Source: an uncultured Acetatifactor sp. (lineage in GTDB: Bacteria > Bacillota > Clostridia > Lachnospirales > Lachnospiraceae). Taken from it: a DNA stretch of 64,000 nucleotides. A program made the translations under genes and the position numbers. The DNA is taken from positions 29,972 through 93,971 of the forward strand of contig CAJUSI010000020.1 in the NCBI GenBank assembly GCA_910589035.1, written 5' to 3'. The first letter of the stretch is position 1. The number at the start of each line of letters is the position of its first letter. The notes under the pieces are model-generated. The model was not told the origin of the DNA. It was given only the letters and a program-made list of their open reading frames with translations, and made no database searches. This document shows, one piece after another, positions 51,741-60,384 of the stretch.

Positions 51741-52178
51741 ATGTTGAAAGGAATTCCGAAGATTTTATCCCCAGAGCTGCTGAAGGTACTCTGTGAAATG
51801 GGGCATGGGGACAGGCTGGTGATCGCGGACGGCAATTTCCCGGCGGAATCTATGGGAAAGGACGCGGTGGTGATCCGCATGGACGGGCATGGCACATGCC
51901 AGGTGCTGGAGGCGATTTTACAGCTGTTCCCGCTGGACACCTATGTGGAGCATCCCTTTCACCTGATGCAGGTGATGCCGGGGGATCCGGTGGAAACGCC
52001 GATCTGGGAGGAATATAAAGCCATCCTGAAGGATGCGGATGAAAGGGGCGACAAGGCCATAGGGCAGATCGAGCGCTTTGCCTTCTATGAGGAGGCCCGG
52101 AAAGCCTACGCCATCATTGCCACCGGAGAGGGCGCGCTGTACGCGAATATTATGCTGCAGAAGGGCGTTGTGGTCTGA
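51741..52178 (+). CDS. fucU: L-fucose mutarotase (RbsD/FucU family)
   Basis: Interconverts anomers of L-fucose (FucU) or ribose (RbsD). The 145-aa protein has MLKGIPKILSPELLKVLCEMGHGD with the catalytic His, IADGNFPAES, and the C-terminal ERFAFYEEARKAYAIIATGE with the Tyr typical of FucU. AGGAGG precedes the ATG. No fucose isomerase or kinase is in the window. Confidence 0.93.
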   Translation: MLKGIPKILSPELLKVLCEMGHGDRLVIADGNFPAESMGKDAVVIRMDGHGTCQVLEAILQLFPLDTYVEHPFHLMQVMPGDPVETPIWEEYKAILKDADERGDKAIGQIERFAFYEEARKAYAIIATGEGALYANIMLQKGVVV

Positions 52179-52552
52179 GGGGAGCGCCGCAATCCCGCTG
52201 CCTGGAGCCAAACGAGGTTAGCGGGGGGATGCAGATTTCGGGCTTTTAGAGGTTAGCAGACATCTACGGAGTTTATGGATTTCGGACTTTCGTGGTTCAG
52301 CAGGATTCTGAGGAGCTCGAGTCTTTCGTGGCTCAGCAGGATTCTGAGGAGCTCGAGTCTTTCGTGGTTCAGCAGGATTTCGCGGAGCTCGAGTCTTTCG
52401 GGATTCAGCAGGATTCCGCGGAGTTAAAGTCTCTCGGGGCTCAGCAGAAGTCCGGGGACTATGTTCTTTTGAGAAAGGATGGACTTCCGGGATTGGGTAG
52501 ACGGTGCCAGGGAAATTGTTCTGCGGGATTTATGAGGTGAGGTTGGGAAGAT
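52179..52552. repeat. 36-bp tandem repeats upstream of the LytTR system
   Basis: Four good units start at 52292, 52328, 52364 and 52400, with a partial fifth at 52436 and degenerate relatives upstream to about 52214. Each begins GTGGYTCAGCAGGATTC. In one frame they encode a 12-residue repeat (VQQDSEELESFV) within an 82-codon ORF (52292-52540), but it has no ribosome site, so I do not call a gene. The region separates fucU from the response regulator. Confidence 0.9.
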
Positions 52553-53254
52553 ATGCCGTATCAAATTGCAGTATGCGAGGATGAGGAGGAGCAGGGCAGG
52601 GCTGTGGGAGCCGTGATTTCAAAATGGAGCCGGTTGTCCGGCCATGCCTGCCAGGTGCGTTTTTACCCCTCGGCGGAGGCTTTCCTTTTTGAATACCAGG
52701 AGGACAGAACCTGCGACATTCTCCTGCTGGATATCGAGATGAAGGAGATATCGGGAATCGAGCTTGCGAAACGCATCCGCCGGGAGAACAGGCGCATGGA
52801 GATCATCTTCCTCACCTCCCATTTTGAGTTCATCGGGGAGGGATACGAGGTGGATGCGCTGCACTATCTCATGAAGCCGGTTCCGGAGGACAAGCTCATG
52901 GATGTGCTGTCCAGGGCGGCGGGACGGCTTGGGACGAAGCCGCCCTCCCTTGTGATTCTCTGCGAGGGGGAGACCCTCCGGCTGTACGAAGAGGATATTC
53001 TGTATGTGGAGGCCTTTCTGCATTATATTTGCATTCACACAAGGGAGGGGGAATATAAAATCAAGGAAAGCATCTCCGCCTTTGGGGAGAAGCTCAGCGC
53101 TGATTTCTACCGGATCCACCGTTCCTACCTGGCTTCGCTGAAATACATCCGAAAAATTTCCCGGACTTCGGTGACCATGGAGGACCAAAAAGAACTTCCT
53201 CTGGCCAGGGGGAAATATGATGATATCAACCGTGCCTTTATTGAGCGGAATTGA
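52553..53254 (+). CDS. LytTR-family response regulator
   Basis: AgrA/LytR-type regulator of 233 aa. The receiver domain has EDEEEQ, the phospho-acceptor Asp in ILLLDIEMKEISG and Lys in LMKPV; the C-terminal LytTR DNA-binding domain has YVEAFLHYICIHT, FYRIHRSYLASLKYI and the final LPLARGKYDDI. These regulators bind pairs of 9-bp direct repeats 12 bp apart; such a pair lies at 55466-55495. It is followed 55 bases later by a partner kinase. Upstream lie 36-bp repeats. Confidence 0.93.
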   Translation: MPYQIAVCEDEEEQGRAVGAVISKWSRLSGHACQVRFYPSAEAFLFEYQEDRTCDILLLDIEMKEISGIELAKRIRRENRRMEIIFLTSHFEFIGEGYEVDALHYLMKPVPEDKLMDVLSRAAGRLGTKPPSLVILCEGETLRLYEEDILYVEAFLHYICIHTREGEYKIKESISAFGEKLSADFYRIHRSYLASLKYIRKISRTSVTMEDQKELPLARGKYDDINRAFIERN

Positions 53255-53309
53255 AGGTAAAGTCGGCTGTATGGGCAGGAAAGCAGAAATAAAGTTCTGA
53301 GAGGAAAGT

Positions 53310-53960
53310 ATGAGGAAGAAAACCTATTGTAAGCTGGCGGAATATCAGACAGAGCAGTCCGGGAGGCACTTAAGCGAGGTGCGCAGCATTTACAGGGAAA
53401 TGCGGGGGTACAAGCATGACTTCCACAATCATCTGCAGACGCTGAAGGGGCAGTTGGAGGCGGGGGAGACGGAGCGCGCCCTGAGCTATATCGAACAGCT
53501 GGACGGGCAGCTCATTCATGTGGACACCCTGCTGAAAACCGGCAATATCTCCCTGGACGCCATCCTTTCCGCAAAGATTGCCCAGGCGAAGGAAAGCGGA
53601 ATCGCAGTGACGGTGAAGGCCAATGTGCCGGGAGAGCTCCTCCTCTCCGACCTGGAGCTGAGCATCGTGGTGGGCAATCTGCTGGACAATGCCATCGAGG
53701 CCTGCCTGGAGAGCCAGGGAGAGCGCTTCCTGCGCGTCTACATGGGCATGAAGAACAAAATGCTCTATTTTTCCATGCTCAATTCCTCCGGCCCGAAAAG
53801 GCAGAAAAAGGGGACGCGGTTTGCCTCCCGCAAGGAAGGCTTTCACGGCTTCGGCCTGCGCCGGGCGGAGGCTATTCTGAAGGAACACGGCGGATGGTGC
53901 AAATATAACAGCGAGGACGGAGCCTTCACCTCGGAGTTCCTGGTGCCTGCCATAGAGTAG
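53310..53960 (+). CDS. GHKL-type histidine kinase without a membrane sensor domain
   Basis: Partner of the LytTR regulator. The 216-aa protein starts directly with a coiled segment, then the phosphorylation helix YKHDFHNHLQTLKGQL, the N-box VVGNLLDNAIEA and the FHGFGLRRAEAIL G-box. AgrC-like kinases normally add six or so membrane helices (about 430 aa); these are absent, so it is cytoplasmic and its signal is unknown. GAGAGGAAAG precedes the ATG. The last 35 bases overlap the convergent AlbA_2 gene. Confidence 0.88.
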   Translation: MRKKTYCKLAEYQTEQSGRHLSEVRSIYREMRGYKHDFHNHLQTLKGQLEAGETERALSYIEQLDGQLIHVDTLLKTGNISLDAILSAKIAQAKESGIAVTVKANVPGELLLSDLELSIVVGNLLDNAIEACLESQGERFLRVYMGMKNKMLYFSMLNSSGPKRQKKGTRFASRKEGFHGFGLRRAEAILKEHGGWCKYNSEDGAFTSEFLVPAIE

Positions 53961-55305
53961 CGGCAGGTGTATAGTAAGTGTTTCTTGCTTTCCCGTGACA
54001 TTTCAGCAGATTTCTCTTTACAAGTCCTTTGATCAGTCTCACGGCGGTGGACGGGCTTACCTGGAGCAGATCGGTTACATCATTTCTGGTCAAGGAGCTG
54101 TGCTCCCAGGCATATCTCATAATCAGCTCTTCCCGGTCATCCATGGTTTTCGGCATGCGGGCATTATAAACCGTCTCAGATTCCGCTTTGGATACAGAAA
54201 CCTCCTTTATGTCATTCCCTGTATTTCTGTTAGGGAGTATGATCTTAAAAGTATTCCGGGTGGTTTCAATAAGGGGTTTTTTTGACGTACCTTCGTATGC
54301 TTTCATCATTTTACCTATCCCGGTACCATAGGCCTCGATCAGCTGCAGGCGATAAAATACATTTGCAAGATTCTGATTTCTGCAGATGGAGATGCCCGCC
54401 ATAATATCTTCCAGGTCAATTCCCGGCATGAGACCGCCAATGGATACAAATTCTATCCGATCCGCGAAAATACTGATCAGGGCGCTGGCGCTAAATGAAT
54501 AATCCCGATGTACCAATAGGTTCAGCAGCGCTTCCCTGACAGCAATTTCAGGATAATCCCTGACGTCCACGCGGTATAGTTTTTCTATTGTCGCATGGGT
54601 TTGATTCCGGAAATCAATAAAATCATAGACTTCATTCATCTGCCGCATTAAGGACCCGGTAAATTCCCGGCGATCCTTAAAAACAGTCTGGTCCGTTCCC
54701 TGGAAAGCGGCTATTTTAACAGTGTGGACGCACTGATCCGACAAGAGCAGGGCAAGATTGCTGTAAAGACCGTCCTGATCCATGAGCTTTAGGGTTCGCA
54801 TTTGCTGTGGTCCAAATTCCACTTCCCGGAGCCGGAACTCCTTCTCTGCCGCATCGAAAGTAAGCTCCTGCCTCAGGCTGCGCATGGCTTCAAAATGATC
54901 TCCGCCCGTTTCTTTGATCATACTGCGGATTGCCGTATCCGAAGCCGGAACAGAGGAATATCCCTGCCTGACATACACACCCTCGGGCCGCATTCCTTTT
55001 TTGGCAATATAGTATGGCCGGTCTGCTCCCCGCTGGATATCCACGGAGACGATTCCTTTTCCATTTTCCGTAATGGTCTCATAATGCAGGAACATGGTAA
55101 GGTCCGGCTTAATGGTATCTCTGACCATATTGCTGATCTGTAATGCGGCGCTGTCCGGATCGGCAAGACCGCTGACGGTGCCGTCATTCCGAACGCCGAT
55201 ATAGAGCTTACCGCCATTGCAGTTGGCAAAGGCAATGATTTCTTTCTTTATGTCATCGGTGACAATTTCCTTAAGTTCTATGGTTTCACTTTCCTGAAAT
55301 ATCAT
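53926..55305 (-). CDS. AlbA_2 (Schlafen-type) domain putative ATP-binding transcriptional regulator
   Basis: A 459-aa protein. The N-terminal AlbA_2 domain (ESETIELKEIVTDDIKKEI, AFANCNGGKLYIGV) binds nucleic acid in this family. The middle carries the HATPase_c_4 region with REALLNLLVHRDYS and GIGKMMKAY. The C-terminus is a winged helix (SLTRNDVTDLLQVSPSTAVRLI). Such proteins are often labelled RecG-like or 'ATP-binding protein', and the family occurs near mobile or defence genes. The start follows GAGGAG at eight bases. It lies between the LytTR system and its putative target, on the other strand. Confidence 0.87.
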   Translation of the reverse strand: MIFQESETIELKEIVTDDIKKEIIAFANCNGGKLYIGVRNDGTVSGLADPDSAALQISNMVRDTIKPDLTMFLHYETITENGKGIVSVDIQRGADRPYYIAKKGMRPEGVYVRQGYSSVPASDTAIRSMIKETGGDHFEAMRSLRQELTFDAAEKEFRLREVEFGPQQMRTLKLMDQDGLYSNLALLLSDQCVHTVKIAAFQGTDQTVFKDRREFTGSLMRQMNEVYDFIDFRNQTHATIEKLYRVDVRDYPEIAVREALLNLLVHRDYSFSASALISIFADRIEFVSIGGLMPGIDLEDIMAGISICRNQNLANVFYRLQLIEAYGTGIGKMMKAYEGTSKKPLIETTRNTFKIILPNRNTGNDIKEVSVSKAESETVYNARMPKTMDDREELIMRYAWEHSSLTRNDVTDLLQVSPSTAVRLIKGLVKRNLLKCHGKARNTYYTPAATLWQAPGTPR

Positions 55306-55465
55306 GCGCATCTCTCCTCAAAGTGGATTATCTGTTTTAATCATATCATATCTCGTCAATCGCGTCAAGCCTATATGACACAATTTGAATTGATTTGATC
55401 AGATTTTTTGACCGGAAGCCTTAAACCATTTTAAACGATTTTTGCGGCCTGCTATGCGGAGGGAT

Positions 55466-55495
55466 ACAGTTGGTGCACCGGCGAAAGCCGTTGGT
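55466..55495 (+). promoter_or_regulatory. Predicted LytTR binding site upstream of the ABC exporter
   Basis: Two 9-bp direct repeats, ACAGTTGGT (55466-55474) and GCCGTTGGT (55487-55495), with a 12-base spacer and 21 bases start to start. The first fits the LytTR consensus as I know it, the second at all but one position. The likely -10 TAGAAT is at 55528-55533, so the site would overlap or adjoin the weak -35. It is 81 bases before the ABC start. Confidence 0.65.
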
Positions 55496-55575
55496 GCACG
55501 AATTCTTTTATCCCGGCGGGAATGTGTTAGAATATATTTAGGAAAGACCCATGAAAGCAGAAGGAGCAAGAGCGT

Positions 55576-57378
55576 ATGCAGAAGTCTCATAGTATGGTAA
55601 ATAATCTTTTTTTCCTGATCCGGGAATCCTTTGCGTTTGACAGGGGGCTTTTTGCCGCCCTGTTCATCAGGGTTCCGGTGAATATCCTGATTCCCCTGCT
55701 CACCGCATATCTGACAAAGTATATGGCCGGAGTTATCCCGGGGGAGACGCAGAGCGGCACGTTTCTCTTCTATGTCCTGTTTTACAGCGGATTGATTTTT
55801 CTTCTGACCATAGTCAACAATTACGCGGTGGTCAAGGTGAAATACGACACCATGTTCGTCCGCCTCTGGTATCTGGCGCGGGTATCGGAGAAGAATATGG
55901 AGGCGGACTATCAGAATGTGGAGAATCCCAGGGGCCAGCTGCTGGCCCAGAAGGCGAAGAATGCGGCGTATTCCAGTAATTCCGGCGTAGAGCAGATCTT
56001 CGGGCAGCTGGCAGGCGTCTTTTCGGCCGCCTTCGGGCTGCTTACCTATTCTGCCATTGTGTTTGACGCGATTCCCTGGGCCATTCCGGTACTGCTGGCC
56101 GCGGGGGCGGGTGATTTTTTCGCAGGACTGTATTTTACCAAATGGCAGCACGGGAACCGGGGCAGGTGGGCGGAATATGACCGCCGCCTGGACTATCTGA
56201 ATCAGAAGGCGGGGGATTACCGGGTGGCGAAGGATGTGAGGTTGTTTCATCTTTCCTCCTGGCTGGAGAGTATGTACGGTGATTTTTTCCGCAGCAGGGC
56301 GTATTGGTATCGCAGGGAGGAGAACCGCCGTCTGGCCGTCAACTGGGCGGGACTGGCCTTTGCCGCCTGCCGGGACGGCCTGGTGTACGGAATGCTGATT
56401 CATGCGCTGTTTGCAGGAGGGATGGAAGCGTCCTCCTTTATATTCTATTTCGGCATCGTCACCCAGTATTCGGTTTGGGTGTTCGAACTGATGAATCATT
56501 TTGTGGCGTTGAAAGACTGCGCCTACGCGGCGGAGGAGATCCGGCAGTTCCTGGAGATGCCGGATGTGTTCCACCACGGAGAGGGAGCGCCGATACCCAG
56601 ACAGACCTGTTCCATACAGTTTGACCATGTGGATTTCCGCTATCCGGAGGCGGAGCAGAATACCTTAAACGACCTGAATTTTACCATCCGGAAGGGGGAG
56701 AAGGCGGCTATTGTGGGTGCCAACGGGGCGGGGAAGACCACGCTGGTGAAGCTGCTTTGCGGTCTGTATGCCCCCACCGGAGGGAGGATTCTGGTGGATG
56801 GGCGGGATATCCGGGAGTATAATATTGAAGAGTATTATTCCCTTTATTCCGCAGTGTTTCAGGATATTTACCTTATGCCAACCACCATCGCCAGGAATGT
56901 GGCGCTGAGAGAGGAGTCCGGAATTGACCGGGACAGGCTGCGCCGGGCGCTTAAGCTTGCGGATCTGGAGAAAAAGGTGGAGAGCCTGGAGGAGAGGGAG
57001 AATACGCTGCTGTTAAAAGGCGTCCAGGAAAAGGGGATCGAGCTTTCCGGGGGCGAGAAGCAGAAGCTGGCTCTGGCCAGAGCCCTCTATAAGGACGGGA
57101 AAATTATAGTGCTGGACGAACCCACGGCGGCGCTGGACCCCATCGCGGAGAGTGAGATCTATGAGAAGTACGCTGAGATGACCTCCGGGCGGACGGCGGT
57201 ATTTATTTCGCACCGCCTTGCCAGCACCCGGTTCTGCGATACCATACTGGTGTTGGAGGAGGGGAGGATCGTGGAGAGGGGAAACCATGAGCAGCTGATG
57301 GAGCTTGGGGGGAAATACTCGGCCATGTATGAGATACAGAGCCATTATTACAGGGAGGGTGCGGAAAATGGGCAATAA
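55576..57378 (+). CDS. ABC transporter, fused membrane and ATPase domains (first half of a heterodimer)
   Basis: Exporter half-transporter of 600 aa. Six membrane helices lie in residues 25-310, but the topology region is diverged from MsbA types. The ATPase domain (350-590) has Walker A VGANGAGKTT, Q-loop FQDIYLMPTT, signature ELSGGEKQKLALARA and Walker B IIVLDEPTAALDPIAE. AAGGAG precedes the ATG. It overlaps the second half-transporter by 11 bases, so they form a heterodimer. A predicted LytTR site sits upstream, suggesting quorum or peptide control. Confidence 0.93.
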   Translation: MQKSHSMVNNLFFLIRESFAFDRGLFAALFIRVPVNILIPLLTAYLTKYMAGVIPGETQSGTFLFYVLFYSGLIFLLTIVNNYAVVKVKYDTMFVRLWYLARVSEKNMEADYQNVENPRGQLLAQKAKNAAYSSNSGVEQIFGQLAGVFSAAFGLLTYSAIVFDAIPWAIPVLLAAGAGDFFAGLYFTKWQHGNRGRWAEYDRRLDYLNQKAGDYRVAKDVRLFHLSSWLESMYGDFFRSRAYWYRREENRRLAVNWAGLAFAACRDGLVYGMLIHALFAGGMEASSFIFYFGIVTQYSVWVFELMNHFVALKDCAYAAEEIRQFLEMPDVFHHGEGAPIPRQTCSIQFDHVDFRYPEAEQNTLNDLNFTIRKGEKAAIVGANGAGKTTLVKLLCGLYAPTGGRILVDGRDIREYNIEEYYSLYSAVFQDIYLMPTTIARNVALREESGIDRDRLRRALKLADLEKKVESLEERENTLLLKGVQEKGIELSGGEKQKLALARALYKDGKIIVLDEPTAALDPIAESEIYEKYAEMTSGRTAVFISHRLASTRFCDTILVLEEGRIVERGNHEQLMELGGKYSAMYEIQSHYYREGAENGQ

Positions 57379-59359
57379 GAAAACGGATAATAAGAAGAGG
57401 AAGATGCGGATTATCCTTCGGGGGCTGCGCCTGATGGAGAGCCTGTCGCCCCGTTTTCTGCTCTGCTGTGCGGGCCAGGCGGTTCTGAAGGCCCTGTCTC
57501 CCTTTATCAATATCTATCTGTCGGCGAAGATGCTCAACTACCTTCTGGAAGGACGGAGCATGGGATATTTGCTGGCTATGGTGGTGTGGATGGCGGGACT
57601 GAATCTGGTCTGCCAGGGGCTAGGGGGTTTGCTGGAGCGTCTGGTGAATATGAAGCAGAATATTCTGAATACCCGGTATAAATGGACTCTGAGCAGGAAA
57701 ATGATGGAGCTGTCCTACGGGGATGTGGAGAGCCATGAGGTGCAGGCGCTACGGGAGCAGATCCGCCAGATGGAGATGGTGAATAATATGGGGCTGTGGA
57801 ATCTGGTTTTGCCTGTGCGAACGGGGATTCAGAGCCTTTTCAGCATCCTCTTTGCCGTGTCCATCTTTTCGGCCGTTTTCTTTCAGAGGGGAAGCGGGGA
57901 CAGCGGCAGCGCTCTGACGGATTTCTTCTGCTCCCCCTGGGCGTCGGCGCTCCTTGGGATTCTGATTCTGGCAAATATAGTTGTGAGCCTTTGGACGGTC
58001 TCCCGGTCCACGAAGAAGAGTTTTGAAGCGTTTGCCGGGCTGGTGCCTTTAAATCAGGTGTACGGCTATTATATGGAGAACTATATCGACACCTATCATT
58101 CGGGGAAGGACATCCGGCTTTACTGCCAGGGGAGCCTGATACGGAAGGAGATGGGAGAGCTGCTGGCAAAGGGGCGGACGCCCATAAAAAAGATGAAGGG
58201 GATTGAATTCCGGTACAATGGTCTGGGAGCGGCAGCAGCTTTTGCCATGAATCTGTTTATCTATCTGACCGTGGGAATAAGGGCGCTGGCTGGGCTTTTC
58301 TCCGTGGGAAATATTGTGCAGTACATAGGAGGAATCAGCCAGTTTATCATGGGCTTTACCACCCTGACCGGGCAGCTGACGCTGCTCTGGGAAAACGCGG
58401 AGGCGCTGGATTTGATCCTGCAGTATCTGGACAGGAAGGGGTGGGGGGATGCCGATGGGAATCACAGGGAGCAGCTTTCTTTCGGCGGGAATTCCAGGAA
58501 GGGAATGTACCGGGGGAAGCGCTCACGGAGGGAGGCAGAAAACCGGGAATCCACAGGGAATCCCATGTACCGGGGAACGCTCACCGTAGAGAAGCGGGAT
58601 GACAATGAGTATTTTGTGGAATTCCGGGATGTGTCCTTCCGGTATCCGGACAGCGAGGCATACGCCCTGCGCCATGTGAACTTGAAGTTCCGGGTGGGAG
58701 AGAAGCTGGCTGTGGTGGGCAGGAACGGCAGCGGAAAGACCACTTTTATCAAGCTGATGTGCCGGCTCTATGACCCAACGGAGGGAGAGATTCTGCTGAA
58801 CGGCGTGGATATCCGGAAATATGATTACGGAGAGTATCTGTCACTTTTCTCCGTGGTGTTCCAGGATTTTGCTCTCTTCTCCTTCGGCCTGGGGCAGAAT
58901 GTGGCCGCGGATGCGTCGTACGACAGGGAGAGAGTGGTAAGGTGTCTGAGACAGGCGGGGCTGGGGGATGAATTCTTTGCCGCCATGCCGAAAGGTCTGG
59001 AGAGCTGTCTATATCAGGATTTTGATGAAAACGGGGTGGAGATCTCCGGGGGAGAGGCCCAGAAGATCGCCATGGCCAGGGCGCTATACAAGGATGCGCC
59101 CTTCCTGGTGCTGGATGAGCCCACGGCGGCGCTGGATCCCATCTCCGAATATGAAGTGTACAGCAAATTCAATGAGATCGCTGGGGAGAAGACCGCCGTG
59201 TACATCAGCCACAGGCTGGCTTCCTGCCGCTTCTGCGACAAGATCGCGGTGTTTGAGGCGGGGCGGATCGTGCAGCTGGGCGGGCATGAGAGCCTGCTGG
59301 CGGACAGGGAGGGACAGTACCATCAGCTCTGGCACGCCCAGGCGCAATATTATACCTGA
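57368..59359 (+). CDS. ABC transporter, fused membrane and ATPase domains (second half of the heterodimer)
   Basis: Partner of the preceding exporter half, 663 aa. The Lys/Arg-rich N-terminus (12 residues) precedes six membrane helices up to about residue 350. A 40-residue charged linker follows, and then the ATPase domain with Walker A VGRNGSGKTT, FQDFALFSF, signature EISGGEAQKIAMARA and Walker B FLVLDEPTAALDPISE. Both halves have canonical catalytic Glu residues. The start lies within the end of the first gene (11-base overlap) with GGAAA upstream. Substrate unknown; a peptide or lipid is likely. Confidence 0.93.
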   Translation: MGNKKTDNKKRKMRIILRGLRLMESLSPRFLLCCAGQAVLKALSPFINIYLSAKMLNYLLEGRSMGYLLAMVVWMAGLNLVCQGLGGLLERLVNMKQNILNTRYKWTLSRKMMELSYGDVESHEVQALREQIRQMEMVNNMGLWNLVLPVRTGIQSLFSILFAVSIFSAVFFQRGSGDSGSALTDFFCSPWASALLGILILANIVVSLWTVSRSTKKSFEAFAGLVPLNQVYGYYMENYIDTYHSGKDIRLYCQGSLIRKEMGELLAKGRTPIKKMKGIEFRYNGLGAAAAFAMNLFIYLTVGIRALAGLFSVGNIVQYIGGISQFIMGFTTLTGQLTLLWENAEALDLILQYLDRKGWGDADGNHREQLSFGGNSRKGMYRGKRSRREAENRESTGNPMYRGTLTVEKRDDNEYFVEFRDVSFRYPDSEAYALRHVNLKFRVGEKLAVVGRNGSGKTTFIKLMCRLYDPTEGEILLNGVDIRKYDYGEYLSLFSVVFQDFALFSFGLGQNVAADASYDRERVVRCLRQAGLGDEFFAAMPKGLESCLYQDFDENGVEISGGEAQKIAMARALYKDAPFLVLDEPTAALDPISEYEVYSKFNEIAGEKTAVYISHRLASCRFCDKIAVFEAGRIVQLGGHESLLADREGQYHQLWHAQAQYYT

Positions 59360-59368
59360 ACGAAGAAG

Positions 59369-59421
59369 CCGGACTCCTCCGAGATTTTGCTGTGTATCAT
59401 TCGGGTAGCTGAGGAGTCCGG
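59369..59421. repeat. 11-bp inverted repeat between convergent genes
   Basis: CCGGACTCCTC (59369-59379) and GAGGAGTCCGG (59411-59421), 31-base loop. It lies ten bases after the ABC stop codon. Without a T-tract it is at best a weak bidirectional terminator. Confidence 0.6.
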
Positions 59422-59516
59422 GCTGGAGATTAACGCATGTGTCATTTGTGCGGCCGGTTAAGCCCGGCGTCCGGCGCGGGATATGGCTGTCCGCTCTTAG
59501 ACAGGGGCATATGATT

Positions 59517-60179
59517 TCATCTTGCCCTGCGTTTTTTGGAGCGCTTTTTATAATCCTCATCGATGCGGTCCTTCCAACCGGCAGAGAGGGACCGGCTGCA
59601 GCGCATGGCGCAGATAGCGTCGCTTACCACCTGGTAATTGAGCTGGGTGCCCTTGCTGTCGGCATGGTAATTCACGGCCCGGTCCTCACTGATTCCGAAG
59701 CTTTTCGCCGTCTCCACCGCATCGATGTTGGCGCCCAGAAAGAGGAATTCCCAGCCGTACTTTTCCTTCTGGCGCTCTATCATCTGCTTCACCTTGTCGC
59801 TGGTGTAACGCCGGCTTGCGTTCTCCAGGCCGTCGGTGGTGATGACGAACATGGTGTGCTCCGGCACATCCTTGGGCCTTGCGTACTTGTGGATGTTTCC
59901 GATGTGGTGGATGGCTCCGCCGATGGCGTCCAGGAGGGCGGTGCAGCCCCGGACGGTATAGTCCGTCTCCGTCATGGGCCGGATTTCCCGGATATTAATC
60001 CGGTCGTGCAATACTTCGCTGACATTGTCGAACAGGACTGTGGAAATCAGCGCTTCGCCCTCTTCCTTTTTCTGCTTTTTGATCATGGAGTTGAAGCCCC
60101 CTATGGTATCCTCCTCCAGCCCGCTCATAGAGCCGCTTCTGTCCAGAATAAATACCAGTTCCGTTAAATTTTTCTTCAT
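59517..60179 (-). CDS. VWA (von Willebrand factor A) domain protein
   Basis: Cytoplasmic 220-aa VWA protein with the metal site DRSGSMSG (MIDAS DxSxS, residues 11-18), the Thr in GCTALLDAI and Asp in VITTDGLEN. A basic tail (KKRSKKRRAR) ends it. AGGAGG precedes the start before KKNLTELVF. It is the second gene after the macrodomain-HTH protein on the same strand, 205 bases apart. VWA proteins of this kind are scaffolds for complexes. The pair suggests an ADP-ribose-related complex, but no function is known. Confidence 0.9.
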   Translation of the reverse strand: MKKNLTELVFILDRSGSMSGLEEDTIGGFNSMIKKQKKEEGEALISTVLFDNVSEVLHDRINIREIRPMTETDYTVRGCTALLDAIGGAIHHIGNIHKYARPKDVPEHTMFVITTDGLENASRRYTSDKVKQMIERQKEKYGWEFLFLGANIDAVETAKSFGISEDRAVNYHADSKGTQLNYQVVSDAICAMRCSRSLSAGWKDRIDEDYKKRSKKRRAR

Positions 60180-60384
60180 ATCCGTTTCCTCCTGTAAGTG
60201 AATATTGATTTTAAAAACTCTGTTTTTTGATAATGACGTTATTGCTTCTTCCTCTTTTTTTAAAGAAAAAGTGACTGGGGGGATGGAGCCGGATTCCGGC
60301 GTCTTCATCCTTACAGTCACAGGATACAGGAAAAATATCTATTTATGGTCGCATGCCGGGCGACAATTCTGCCGGAATTACGTT

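Noticed and set aside
52214..52450. 36-bp repeats considered as a CRISPR array
   Set aside because: Head-to-tail tandem units without spacers; the period is the whole unit.
52292..52540. An 82-codon frame with 12-residue acidic repeats
   Set aside because: It is simply the translation of the 36-bp tandem repeat; GTG start without a ribosome site. Reported as a repeat instead.
55399..56628. A 409-codon open frame opposite the first ABC half-transporter
   Set aside because: Antisense shadow; the plus-strand ABC gene has all motifs and a ribosome site.
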